Part shown: positions 41,230 through 51,107 of the stretch, in pieces
Position numbering within the stretch: the stretch's first letter is position 1
Layout of the letters: each line of letters starts with the position of its first letter
Assembly: GCA_021927905.1 (NCBI GenBank)
Contig: BLLK01000022.1
Coordinates: 1,736,001-1,800,000, forward strand
Direction: 5' to 3'
Source of the DNA: Chaetoceros tenuissimus
Lineage: Eukaryota > Bacillariophyta > Thalassiosirophyceae > Chaetocerotales > Chaetocerotaceae
DNA length: 64,000 nucleotides
The notes under the pieces: generated by a model
Seen by the model: the letters and a program-made list of their open reading frames with translations, nothing else
What the model was told of the DNA's origin: nothing
Databases searched by the model: none
Made by a program: the position numbers and the translations under genes

Positions 41230-43044
41230 ATGTACTCAAAGTATATCCTCTCTACTCTTCTCCTAGCGTCTTCTGCATTCTCTGGATCTGCTGCTTCACT
41301 CAGAAGCAACCGTCGCAGACTTGCTAATAACTCCGAATGTACTATTCTGGTCGCTGAATATCTTCAGATTCCTGGTGAAATGGCAGCTCCAGACTCTTCT
41401 ATTGACTGTGGAATGGATGATGGTATGATTTACAATATCCAAGCAACTGCATATCAGAAGGAAGTGCTTAAGCAGAAGTGGATAAATGGAGACATTGCTT
41501 CTGGTACTACTAGACTCAGTCTTGGAGTTGGTGCTTTTCAAGACAAGAATGGCCTCTTCATTCCACCAGGACTTGACATTGCTGCAAATCTTATGCAAGG
41601 ACCACATCGGGAGCGCCGTAGACTTAAGGCACCATTGACTGGAGATAAACCAATTCTCGTAGTCAAAGTTACCGACTCGGGAGGATTAGCTCGTACCGAA
41701 AGTCCTGCTCAAATCGGTGATGATGTCTTTGGAACAATTAATGATCCAGTCAACCTCAAGAGTCAGCTTTTTGATTGTTCTCATGGTCAAATGAATGTTG
41801 TACCTGGTACTATTCCAAACGCTAGCGTCAATGAAGCAGCTCCTGGTGTTATTGAAGTTTCAATTGGCATCTCTCTTACCGATAATGATAGGTATGCTGT
41901 TCATAATGCTGTCACAGCCGCAGTAAATGCCAAGCTAGGAACTAATCTTGTCAACGGATGGGATCAAATTACAGAGCCTTATCACCAAGTCATGTATATC
42001 GTTCAGGGGTGTTATGTTGGCTGTGGATATGCTGCATACGCCTACATTAATGGATGGATGTCTGTATACCAAGGCGGCTACTACAAGCAAACTGGCGTGC
42101 AAGTCCACGAGTTAGGCCATAATTTCGGACTCTACCACTCAGGAGGCTTAGATGGAGCTACCTATACTGATCATACTGGTATGATGGGCAACCCATTGTA
42201 CTCTGACGATGTTGGAAAGATGTGCTATAATGCAGCAAAGAACTGGGCAATAACATGGTACGATGATGCAAAACTTCTAATCAATCCTCTTGCTGAGCCA
42301 TCGACAACTGTCGATCTTGTTGGAATTGCTGAGTATAACAACAGACCTAACAACGAACCAGTGGTTGTGAAGCTTGAAACAGGATTAAGCGACAAGTTCT
42401 ACATTGGATTTAATCGCGCCATTGGAGCTAATGCACAAAATGACGAAGCTGATGATGAGGTGACAATTGTAAAAGCAGATAGTACAGGAACTTCTCAAAG
42501 TTTCTTGCAAGCTCACTTGCTTCAAGGAGAGTCTTTCACTATTACCAACTTTGCAGGATCTGGAACAGATCTAGTCATTACTGCAAATTTCATCGATCTT
42601 ACTACTTCGCCTGGAGTAGCACAAGTATCAATTGTTTATCAATCAGGACCTACTGCTGCCCCAACTTTTGCACCAACTTCAAGTCCAACAGCTTCACCTA
42701 CCACTCAACCAACAGCTTCACCAACCCCAGCTCCAACTGAACCAACTGCTGCTCCAACTACAGCTGCTCCAACCAAGAGCCCTACTCCAGCGCCTACAGA
42801 AAATTGTACTACACTTGGCAAGAATCAATGTGGATTGTATTCCTACTGCGCCTGGTCTGGAAGATTCAAGGAATGTCGTTTCAACACCTCCAGTCCAGTT
42901 TCTTCCCCAGTCGCTGAACCACCAACTGGAGGTCCAGGACCAAGTGAGTGTGCAGCTGTTGGAGAAAGCTGTCGCGAGGGTGTAGACTGCTGCAGTGGAA
43001 CATGCTCGGGAGGGAAACCAGCGGATCGCATTTGTTTAGCTTAG
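41230..43044 (+). CDS. Secreted M11 metalloprotease with PT-rich linker, copy 2
   Basis: 604 aa, paralogue of the 38313 gene. Signal peptide (ILSTLLLASSAFSGSAAS), basic processing sites, and HELGHNFGLYH at about 294-304. It differs by an inserted Pro/Thr/Ser/Ala-rich linker at about 475-520 (APTSSPTASPTTQPTASPT), a diatom-typical spacer of wall and secreted proteins. Two C-terminal Cys-rich modules follow (CTTLGKNQCGLYSYCAW; CREGVDCCSGTC). A 192-bp stretch over the active site is identical to copy 1 at the DNA level. Confidence 0.9.
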   Translation: MYSKYILSTLLLASSAFSGSAASLRSNRRRLANNSECTILVAEYLQIPGEMAAPDSSIDCGMDDGMIYNIQATAYQKEVLKQKWINGDIASGTTRLSLGVGAFQDKNGLFIPPGLDIAANLMQGPHRERRRLKAPLTGDKPILVVKVTDSGGLARTESPAQIGDDVFGTINDPVNLKSQLFDCSHGQMNVVPGTIPNASVNEAAPGVIEVSIGISLTDNDRYAVHNAVTAAVNAKLGTNLVNGWDQITEPYHQVMYIVQGCYVGCGYAAYAYINGWMSVYQGGYYKQTGVQVHELGHNFGLYHSGGLDGATYTDHTGMMGNPLYSDDVGKMCYNAAKNWAITWYDDAKLLINPLAEPSTTVDLVGIAEYNNRPNNEPVVVKLETGLSDKFYIGFNRAIGANAQNDEADDEVTIVKADSTGTSQSFLQAHLLQGESFTITNFAGSGTDLVITANFIDLTTSPGVAQVSIVYQSGPTAAPTFAPTSSPTASPTTQPTASPTPAPTEPTAAPTTAAPTKSPTPAPTENCTTLGKNQCGLYSYCAWSGRFKECRFNTSSPVSSPVAEPPTGGPGPSECAAVGESCREGVDCCSGTCSGGKPADRICLA

Positions 43045-43571
43045 GTATTCTAGGATGAAACTACATTGTTAGGATACCTTCACATGCTGAGAAAAATGTA
43101 TATAGCATTGAATGAAACAAAAGTGCCATATTTGTAGAAATAAAACTAGGAATGAAATTGAAATATATTCTTGTATCCTATCTTATCTTTTGTTTCCTGA
43201 ATAAATCTATATATTTTGACATTTAGAAGCATTTTCATTTATAAAGAATCACTTTGCTTTTCAAATTGTATTTTATTCAACACCTTCCATATTCGCCTTG
43301 AGAAAATTCGAAATGGGAAATGGGAGAATGAAATTGGTCATTTAGGCCATTTTAAGTCATTCGGACGGACAATAGTTCTCATCGCTGCGCGCACTTTTTG
43401 CAAATCTGTCACCTCTACGTACACTGTACTTCCTATCTTAGCTCGTTTTTAGATGCTGATTGATAAATTGCACAAGGCCAAAGGGTTTATGAATTATGAA
43501 TAGAAATCGAGTAAAGAAGTATAAGTTTTACTCCAACCGTATCAGATACAGAAGAGACGAACGAGATCTAG
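43045..43571. other. Intergenic, upstream of the LNR gene
   Basis: 527 bp, with the GCGCGCACTTTTT element at 43387-43399. It probably also contains an unplaced 5' exon of the LNR gene. Confidence 0.4.
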
Positions 43572-44663
43572 AAAGAAGATGAGGAACAATCAAAAGACAT
43601 CAAAAAGAATTCGCCTTCTTTGAAGAACAAGAATGGTGCTCATGATGACAATAGTGTTAGCACTATAAGTGTTGCTAACAGCGATCATGGAGAGCATCAG
43701 CATGAAGCAGATACTGACCCAAAGTCAAATTGTGGAATACGTCGAATTTTCTCTGCCGCCGGTTCCAAAACTCTTCATCTAAACGAGAAGGAGTGCTGTG
43801 TGGAAATCAAACGTGACTGTAATTTAATCAAAGATCGAGTTACATATCACCTCAGGAAAATAGGTCTATGTAAAAATCTAAATTTAGATCCAAAAGAAGA
43901 GGCAAAGAAGAAACAAGCTAGAAAAAAGAAAATGATGAAATTGTTCAAAGTCTTTTTGATTTTATGTATTTTCTCAATCGCGACTCTACTTTATCAGAAT
44001 TACAAGTGGATGTTTTACGTGTGGAAACATCCAGAGTGTACCAATCAGAAAGTAGTTGACCAAAAGTTCCCTGTATATAGCACTTCTGGCTACTACGGGA
44101 CCTCCAGTTTCGGTTCACCATATCATAGTAGACAAAGACCATCTTATTGGAAAAATACATTTACTTCAAGAGACAAATGCTTAGATTTCAAAAGAAAGTA
44201 TCCAAAATGTTTCGTTAAGTATCCAGAAAAGATGGGTAATAAAATATGCGATGGATCTGATTATAATACGAAAGAATGCGGATGGGACGGGGGAGATTGT
44301 TTAGACAAGGACAAAGAGCTATGGAAGCAATTTCCAAAATGTGTGAAAGGAGTCGATCCTTTGTTGATTGGAAATGGAAAGTGCGATAATGGAGGTAATG
44401 AGAACACTGAAGAGTGTGGTTGGGATGGAGGGGAATGTTTTGCTTTTAATTTGGAATATCCGAATTGTAACAGTCGTTTTGCATTCAAAATCTCAAATGG
44501 GATTTGTGAAGATGCTATGCGAAGAGTAGGATTTATGAATAGTCAGAAAGTTGAACCAGCTCCGAAAATATTTGCAATTTCCTCCAGTTTCGGCAGAAAA
44601 GTATTTGGCAACTATCCTCTCTACGATAGTACCCAGCCAACAATATGTATACCCGTCCAATGA
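43572..44663 (+). CDS. Single-pass membrane protein with two Notch/LNR modules
   Basis: The frame is open after a TAG at 43569-43571 with no ATG before the protein's middle. That TAG is also a good splice acceptor (GATCTAG), so an upstream exon with the start codon is likely; the 5' end given is the acceptor. A cytoplasmic basic part (EEAKKKQARKKKMMKLFK) precedes a transmembrane helix (VFLILCIFSIATLLYQNY), then an extracytoplasmic Cys-rich region. Two LNR (Lin-12/Notch) repeats follow: KICDGSDYNTKECGWDGGDC and GKCDNGGNENTEECGWDGGEC-like, each with the Ca-binding Asp pattern and WDGGxC. LNR modules occur in Notch, pappalysins and GlcNAc-phosphotransferase. No catalytic domain is seen. Confidence 0.7.
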   Translation, partial: KEDEEQSKDIKKNSPSLKNKNGAHDDNSVSTISVANSDHGEHQHEADTDPKSNCGIRRIFSAAGSKTLHLNEKECCVEIKRDCNLIKDRVTYHLRKIGLCKNLNLDPKEEAKKKQARKKKMMKLFKVFLILCIFSIATLLYQNYKWMFYVWKHPECTNQKVVDQKFPVYSTSGYYGTSSFGSPYHSRQRPSYWKNTFTSRDKCLDFKRKYPKCFVKYPEKMGNKICDGSDYNTKECGWDGGDCLDKDKELWKQFPKCVKGVDPLLIGNGKCDNGGNENTEECGWDGGECFAFNLEYPNCNSRFAFKISNGICEDAMRRVGFMNSQKVEPAPKIFAISSSFGRKVFGNYPLYDSTQPTICIPVQ

Positions 44664-44796
44664 ATAATATCGATCCATCAAGGTTGATTCTGTATATAGT
44701 AGTAGCTTATTTCATAATTTATAATGCATCTACGTATTCATGTTCGTAAGTGATCTACGAAAAAAGTTGCCTCAGTACTATAACAGCTTCAAAGCT

Positions 44797-45567
44797 TTAC
44801 TTCATGATGCTTTCTTTTGCCTTTTTCCCAAGATATAGAGCCATATTTAGCCATGGATTAGTCTGCTCTTCCGTGGCAGTTTTAGCTTCCTCTCGCATTC
44901 TTTGTACTGCTCCATGATCTACCTCGTTCTTGACTAATGCCTCATCGGTCGTAGTAGGTTTCTCTTCCTCTTTTGATACATCAGACCCTATTTGAAGTGC
45001 ATTGCTTTCAATTTCTATCGCATTTCCACTATCTTCATCTAAAAGCTCCTCATTTATTTGTGCTGGTTCGGCTTCTTCCATGATTTGTTGCAAATCATTC
45101 ATCAATTCAACCTCTTGTTTCTCTTCTGCAATGTTTATTTCGACACTTTGACTAGGGTCATCTACCTGAATGATTCCTACTGCCGCATGAGTTTCTTCCA
45201 TACCACATACTAAATCAAATCCCCCATCTTGATAATCTATAGAAACCATGGCACCCATTCCACATGCTCCTAAACAAGGTGCATCTTCGACAACATAAGG
45301 TAAATTTCTCGATTGTAAATCTTCTAATATAGATTCAGAACTTTCTTCTTGACATTTGCATAGTTCGCCCAAGCAAACGGATACCCTTTCTACATTCTTG
45401 GGGTTACTACTATTTGTATCAGACGATGATGCTTTCAGTGATGAGGTCTCTTTGTTGGAACGGAATTTTGTAAATTCATTTTGGACTCCAAGAATTGAAA
45501 ATGCAATCCCGAGTTGGATCGAAGATGCAAGTAGAAGAATTTGTGCTGTCATTCTAGAAGATGCCAT
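44797..45567 (-). CDS. Plastid-targeted thioredoxin-like [2Fe-2S] protein
   Basis: 256 aa. The N-terminus is a signal peptide ending LGIAFSILG, with Phe at the expected cleavage point of diatom plastid presequences. The core at about 60-125 has VCLGELCKCQEE and APCLGACGMGAMVSID, giving the Cys set of a thioredoxin-like 2Fe-2S ferredoxin domain (as in NuoE C-terminus-like proteins). The C-terminal half is acidic and low complexity, ending NPWLNMALYLGKKAKESIMK, possibly an amphipathic or membrane-apposed helix. Electron transfer or Fe-S delivery in the plastid is likely. Confidence 0.75.
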   Translation of the reverse strand: MASSRMTAQILLLASSIQLGIAFSILGVQNEFTKFRSNKETSSLKASSSDTNSSNPKNVERVSVCLGELCKCQEESSESILEDLQSRNLPYVVEDAPCLGACGMGAMVSIDYQDGGFDLVCGMEETHAAVGIIQVDDPSQSVEINIAEEKQEVELMNDLQQIMEEAEPAQINEELLDEDSGNAIEIESNALQIGSDVSKEEEKPTTTDEALVKNEVDHGAVQRMREEAKTATEEQTNPWLNMALYLGKKAKESIMK

Positions 45568-46322
45568 AGTTGGAAAAGAGGGATATGCTTCAAATGTCTA
45601 TTATTCAGATAGCATCACAGTTGTGGGTACTAAATATGCTCCGTTGAAGGAAGTTAATTCGTGAAATTGAAATAGTGAAAAGAGAAAGATCTCTCAAAGT
45701 TCAACTTGAGCAATATTTTATTTTATAGAAATTAAAATTCCCTCTCATGACGCAAGGAGGGATCAATCGGCGAAATTGCAATACTCCTAAAGTCCGTAGA
45801 ATCTATTGTTCCGACGGAAAGTGAGAAAGTCAATCATGAACATTTCACCGGACCGAAGTTTTTAGAAAATTCTACAACACGAATAAATCATTCGTAAAAA
45901 ATACTTCTGTCTTCAATAAAATATCGTCACAAAATGGAGATTTTCACCATGTGCAATGCACACATTCAAGAGCTAAAGAGCATATACACATACAATAACA
46001 CTCTTTTCCTCGTTTGATAGTGATTCAACACTGGACCGACATGACCAACAAGGGACTAAATGCTGGACCGCCATGACCTTTTCATCTAGTCCAGTATGAA
46101 ATTGGATAAATTTGCGTTAAAATAAAACGAAATTGTTTGGAGCATTAGTGAATGGACATTACTATGTCCTGTATCTATCCATGTTCGGAGTTGAAGTACC
46201 ACTTATTCAACTGCAATCTTTCTTTCCATGTGCAATAAACCTTTGTTGCTTCCAGCCTTCTCTTGTTCATATTTTTTCTACTTGCACATATCTTCTTCCG
46301 GCTGGCTCATCAACAAAATACA
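45568..46322. other. Divergent intergenic region
   Basis: 755 bp. Holds a short direct repeat (CTGGACCGACATGACC near 46032 and CTGGACCGCCATGACC near 46064). The open frame at 46133-46486 runs across the first exon and intron of the next gene and is not real. Confidence 0.45.
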
Positions 46323-48543
46323 ATGTATTCGAAAACAATTTTCTTTCTATTTCAATTAATCAGTATCTCTACTGCAACAGTAAGTATCAGCAATATCATT
46401 TGGTTCTTATCTTTGTACTGAATGTACATTGCATCTTATCCGAATTTACCCACCACCTTGTTTTACATCCATTCGTTCTTTTTTAACACCTTTTGTCTCC
46501 TTGTTTTCATAGCATCGACGAGCCAATCTTAGATCAAGACAGCAAAATGATCAATCATTGGACTGTACATTAGTTCTTACAGAAACACAATTTGAAGGTG
46601 ATTTACCAGAAGAGCACAGATGGGAATGTGAAATGGATTCAGACTTGAATGATGAGCAATTGAGAGGTCATTATCTTGATTTAAATCTTGGTTCTGATGA
46701 AGTATTAACTTTGCAAAACATGAGTCATATTCAAAGTGGTAAAACAAAGTTACATGCATCTCATGCTCTCATTGAAAAGTCAAAAGCCATCCTTCACGAT
46801 AAAGCAATGGTTGAGCAAGATACTTCCAGAGAAGCTGCGCGTAAACTGAGTGTTACTGGAAAAAGAGAGGTCCTCGCTGTTCGCGTCGTAGCAAATGATA
46901 AATCTACATCTTCATCAGAAAATGAGCTAGCAAAGGAAATTTTCGGTATTGGCGATCCAAATGGAAATAACTTGAAGAAAGGTTATGCTCAGTGTTCCTA
47001 TAATCAGCTTCAGATCGAGCCAAGTCCTAGAGCATATAATGGAATCCACACTGTCACACTGAATGAAAGTGTGATCGGACAATCCATGCTCGACGTTAAA
47101 AACTCTGTCCTCGACCAACTGCGTATTGATTTCTCAAATTTTGATTTGAACTCACTTTTTGATCACGTAATGATTTGCCTTCCTCACGGAACAAAGTCAA
47201 ACTCTGGAAGTACAAATTGGGCAGCAAGTGCAGTTGTGAATGGCTACGTCAGTTTCTTTAACGACTCTTGGTGCACCAGTTTTTCCGCTCAGATGCATGA
47301 GATCGGTCACAACCTTGGTCTCCGTCATAGCAATGAGGGCAATGATAACTATGAAGATAAGAGTGGATTCATGGGTCATTCCTACAACCATCCAAATCTA
47401 CCAAACATGTGTTTCAACACTGCAAAGAATTATGAGCTAGGCTGGTACGCTGATAAAACCACAATCGTAAAGCCACTTAAAAATAAGTGGAGCGGTCAAC
47501 TCGTTGGATATGTAGACAACCAGAATCCGTCTACTCCGTCTATGGCATCTATCGTGACAAAGATTGAAGGGAGCAAATTTGACTACTTCATTGGATTCAA
47601 CCGTAAGACTGGGATCAACTCCGGAAACCAAGAAGAAGATGCAGCTGATAAGGTCCTCATCCATATGGTTGGTAGTAATGGTGAATCCTCACTTCTTGCA
47701 AAACTTGGATCAGGAGAGTCATATGATATCAGCGAGTTTGGAGACATGTCTGAAACTATAGTAGTTAAGGCTGATACAATCGACATGTCTAGTAACCCTG
47801 CCATTGCCACAGTTTCAGTAATGAAGAAAGAGCCAACAACTTTCAACGAAGGAATCCTGAAAATGACTTTGAAGACAGATCGCTACCCATCCGAAACTTC
47901 TTGGCGAATTGTAGATAACTGCAATGACGACAAAGTTGTAATGGAGGGCGGAAACTATGGCACCAAGCATCACATCTACGAACAATGGGAAACTGTAAGC
48001 AATTCTCAATTCACATTGCAAATTTCTGACACATATGGTGACGGTCTTTGTTGCGGTCAAGGAGAAGGTTTCTTCTCAGTCACCTTCGATGGTGTTGAGT
48101 TTGCATCTGGTGGCGAGTTCGCAAAAAGTGAGAGTTTGACTTGGGGTGAATGCAATAATAGTGGTCCAATTCACCATGATACTCCTTCCCCTACAAAAGC
48201 TCCGACAGCACCTCCAACCTCAAGTCCATCTGCATCTCCAACTTCGTGTGACATCACATATCAAGTATTTCTGCAAACACCGCAATCGAATGGTTCGGCA
48301 ACATCATGGTCCTTTGCATCCGATCTAGAACCAACGATCGCATTGAGGAGCAATGTAGAATCATACCAATCAGATAGCCTCTACATCGAACAAGGATGTC
48401 TTCCATCAGATTGTTACAATTTCAAAATTCATAACGCAGCGGTTTATGGCTTGAAAATAAATGACGTGTCAATTGCCCAATCTAGCAACTTTGTTGACCA
48501 AGAAATAACGTTATTTGGAACTTGCCAAGACATCGCAATATAA
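46323..48543 (+). CDS. Secreted M11-like metalloprotease with DSYGDG-type domain, copy 3
   Basis: Exon 1 46323-46379, intron 46380-46512 (133 nt, GTAAGT/CATAG, phase 0), exon 2 46513-48543; 695 aa. The ATG-bearing exon encodes the signal peptide (MYSKTIFFLFQLISISTAT), matching the MYSK start of copies 1 and 2. The catalytic motif is HEIGHNLGLRH at about 281-291, with SGFMGHSY downstream. A beta-sandwich domain common in stramenopile secreted proteins follows (LKTDRYPSETSWRIVD, ISDTYGDGLCCGQGEG), then a short PT/PS linker and a final unassigned domain. It is more diverged than copies 1 and 2, and only this copy has an intron. Confidence 0.88.
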
Positions 48544-48675
48544 AAATTATTAGGTAGTACAATAGTATAATAAGAGACAGTAATAAACAGTAAAAGTAAT
48601 ATATTTTCATACAAGGTTATATTCTTCCACTAGTTAGGAATACGTGTAGATAATGCAGTGAAGTATGTTCTTCAT

Positions 48676-50667
48676 TTAAACCAAGTCAACTTCAGCGATG
48701 GGTAAATCTCCATTGCTTTGAACAAAACCAGCAAAGTTAAACATGAATGGTCTCTCATTACCAAAATTACAAGCAATAGGATCGTTACTGTCGACTCCGA
48801 CTGTTGGATACAAATCTAGAGTACGATCCATTACCTTTCTTTCATTCATCCAAGCGTATCCTAAAAAGTTTCCATTTAAAGTATAAAAGATACCTCCATT
48901 CTCATAGTTGACTCCGCATCCGACAGTATCTCCTACATTGTATGTAGGTCCGTACACACGAAGCATTGCACCTCTAGAGTGAAAGATTCCACCATCATCG
49001 GAATGATATCCGTAAGAATATGGATCCCAACCTGGCATTCTTGTCGAATATCCAAAGTAATCTGTAGATAATCCTACTGCTACACAGCATTCATTTTGAT
49101 TTGTTCTAATCAGTCTTTCCATATGTAGTCTTTGTCTATCATCTAGTGGTCCATTGCCTGTATTTCGCAATTCTTCAACTTGAGGCTCCTGTGAAATGTC
49201 CCTAGGAAGGATAGTGATTTCGAAATATGCCATATATCTCGGAGTCAAGTCCATGTGATGGATTCCATTTTGGATCCGAGCAACATATGGCGCTACAAAT
49301 GGTTGAGGTTTAGTAGATCTTTTAGATTTCAATACCATGGCTTCTGCTCTAGAGATAGCTGTAGCTCTGATTGAGGTGCAACCTCGAATTCTTTCAAAAA
49401 TATTTGGTCTTCCTTCTTGCTCCAATGGATCACTATTGGTACGATTAACTCTTGTCTCACGATTTAATCTTCGTGTAGTGAATGCAAAAGGTGATCTCAG
49501 TTGAGGCTCCTCCATTAAGATTGGAAAGGCAGGAAGCCCTGCTGCAATATTCATCGGTGCCATTTGTGGATTATTCATAGCACCATTATCTACAGCTGCA
49601 ACTTGCTGTCTTTTAGGAATGGAAAATGGGTTTCTCGTAATCAATCTCTCCTCCTCTTCATCAAAAATTGGCCTAGGGAACGGTAGATTAGAAACTAGAC
49701 TACGATCGCCATGTCCAATAGGTTGAACAAACTGAACAACTTCTACATTTTGCCCTTGATGTTTATAGCGAAAATTTTGAAACATTGGTATTGTTTCCTC
49801 CTCTCCATCCTCTTCTTCATCATCATGAAGTGGGATCCCCATGTGACCAGCAAAGCCTCTGAATCTTCTTTGACGAGTACGTGTCTTTTGCGACAAATAT
49901 GCTTCATCAATACAAGTTGGCGGCTGAACAGCATTGGAGAGTGTCGATAGAAAATTAATACCTTGATTTCTATCCGGCATAAACTCAGATTTAACTCTGG
50001 CATGTTGCACAAACACAACGTCCTTCATTTGAAAATTATCCAACAAATTCCATGTCTGCTTCATATTTTGATAGAATAAAATATTTTCAACACCTTTGAC
50101 TTCTTCACCTTTGATATTTCTCAAAGTTAATAGATTGTAGAAATATTGATCGGTAACGGATACAGCTTTCAATTCATTCAGAGAAAGGTATTGAAGAATG
50201 TGAATGAGAATATCTTGATTCATTTCCTGTAGCAATGAGCCTCGTTTCACATCGTCATGACTGGGTGCTCTCAGTCTCTTCTTTGATCCAACATCAAGCT
50301 GGAGCATGGAAACATTAGGTACGTCGGAGATGGAAGGTACCTGCGGAGAGACAATTCTGGGAATATCGCACTTGTGATTCGGAGAAACTGAGCTACGGGA
50401 AGAACACATCTTGAGGTCTTCAAGGCTTGCTTCCTCCTCGTCAAGGTCTTCATGACATGTATAGCTTTTAAGGGAGAGCTGAGATTCACGAGCAGATTTG
50501 AGATTGGACATGCAACTCATGTAGTCATCATCTTCCATAGGTTGAAGGCTAGTCGGAGAAGTTCCGTGTCCATAGATCATCATAGCTTCTTCTTCAGAAT
50601 GCTCTTGTGCTGTTGCATCAAAGTGATCCCCTGAAAATAGTCTAGGTCGGCTGGATACTCTCTTCAT
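48676..50667 (-). CDS. F-box and SPRY domain protein
   Basis: 663 aa from the ATG at 50667; the frame extends upstream only through a TTG. An F-box-like segment lies at about 142-180 (LLQEMNQDILIHILQYLSLN) and a B30.2/SPRY domain at about 479-655 (YMAYFEITILPRD, CCVAVGLSTDYFGYSTRMPG, GDTVGCGVNYENGGIFYTLN, LYPTVGVDSNDPIACNFG). The middle is low complexity. F-box proteins recruit substrates to SCF ubiquitin ligases through Skp1, and SPRY domains read short peptides, so this is a plausible substrate receptor. It is convergent with protease copy 3. Confidence 0.82.
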   Translation of the reverse strand: MKRVSSRPRLFSGDHFDATAQEHSEEEAMMIYGHGTSPTSLQPMEDDDYMSCMSNLKSARESQLSLKSYTCHEDLDEEEASLEDLKMCSSRSSVSPNHKCDIPRIVSPQVPSISDVPNVSMLQLDVGSKKRLRAPSHDDVKRGSLLQEMNQDILIHILQYLSLNELKAVSVTDQYFYNLLTLRNIKGEEVKGVENILFYQNMKQTWNLLDNFQMKDVVFVQHARVKSEFMPDRNQGINFLSTLSNAVQPPTCIDEAYLSQKTRTRQRRFRGFAGHMGIPLHDDEEEDGEEETIPMFQNFRYKHQGQNVEVVQFVQPIGHGDRSLVSNLPFPRPIFDEEEERLITRNPFSIPKRQQVAAVDNGAMNNPQMAPMNIAAGLPAFPILMEEPQLRSPFAFTTRRLNRETRVNRTNSDPLEQEGRPNIFERIRGCTSIRATAISRAEAMVLKSKRSTKPQPFVAPYVARIQNGIHHMDLTPRYMAYFEITILPRDISQEPQVEELRNTGNGPLDDRQRLHMERLIRTNQNECCVAVGLSTDYFGYSTRMPGWDPYSYGYHSDDGGIFHSRGAMLRVYGPTYNVGDTVGCGVNYENGGIFYTLNGNFLGYAWMNERKVMDRTLDLYPTVGVDSNDPIACNFGNERPFMFNFAGFVQSNGDLPIAEVDLV

Positions 50668-51107
50668 TTTTCTTAGTGCAATAAATATATGTTTGTAATG
50701 TTTCAATTAGTAATATGATTGAAACATCTGTATCTTTGAGATCATGGAAGGTATCTTACTCTTGTCAAAACAGAGAAGCAGAAGGGGTTCTTTGATGTCA
50801 AAAGCTAGCAGTTCTTTTTCCTTGAATTTTTGCAAGATGTCAAAATTCTATCTATTTTAGTTTAATGACACCCATAACTTCATTGACCTATTTTAGATCG
50901 ATGACATTCAAGTTGAAGACATATCTTTACAATGACGTACATAGTGACACATCAAGCACAACAACAAATATTTGCTTGTTTCTTCTTTCATTTTTCCACC
51001 AAATCTGCATTGTCTTAGGTGTCAAACATCAATCAACCTCTTTGCAAAAGGTAAGTGGCAGCAAGAAGAGCTGCAGAGAGTTCTCACAATTTCGTATTGT
51101 CTGAAAA
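50668..51107. other. Divergent intergenic region
   Basis: 440 bp. Near 51018-51050 there is a possible 5' UTR exon bounded by TTAG and AAAG/GTAAGTGG, upstream of the 51108 gene. Otherwise unremarkable. Confidence 0.4.

Noticed and set aside
42632-42985. Gln/Leu-rich open frame
   Set aside because: Out-of-phase reading of the PT-rich linker of protease copy 2.
46032-46080. Direct repeat CTGGACCG[AC]CATGACC as a regulatory or mobile-element signature
   Set aside because: Only two short copies with no flanking structure or target-site duplication.
46133-46486. 117-codon open frame
   Set aside because: Runs through the signal-peptide exon and intron of protease copy 3 in a different phase.
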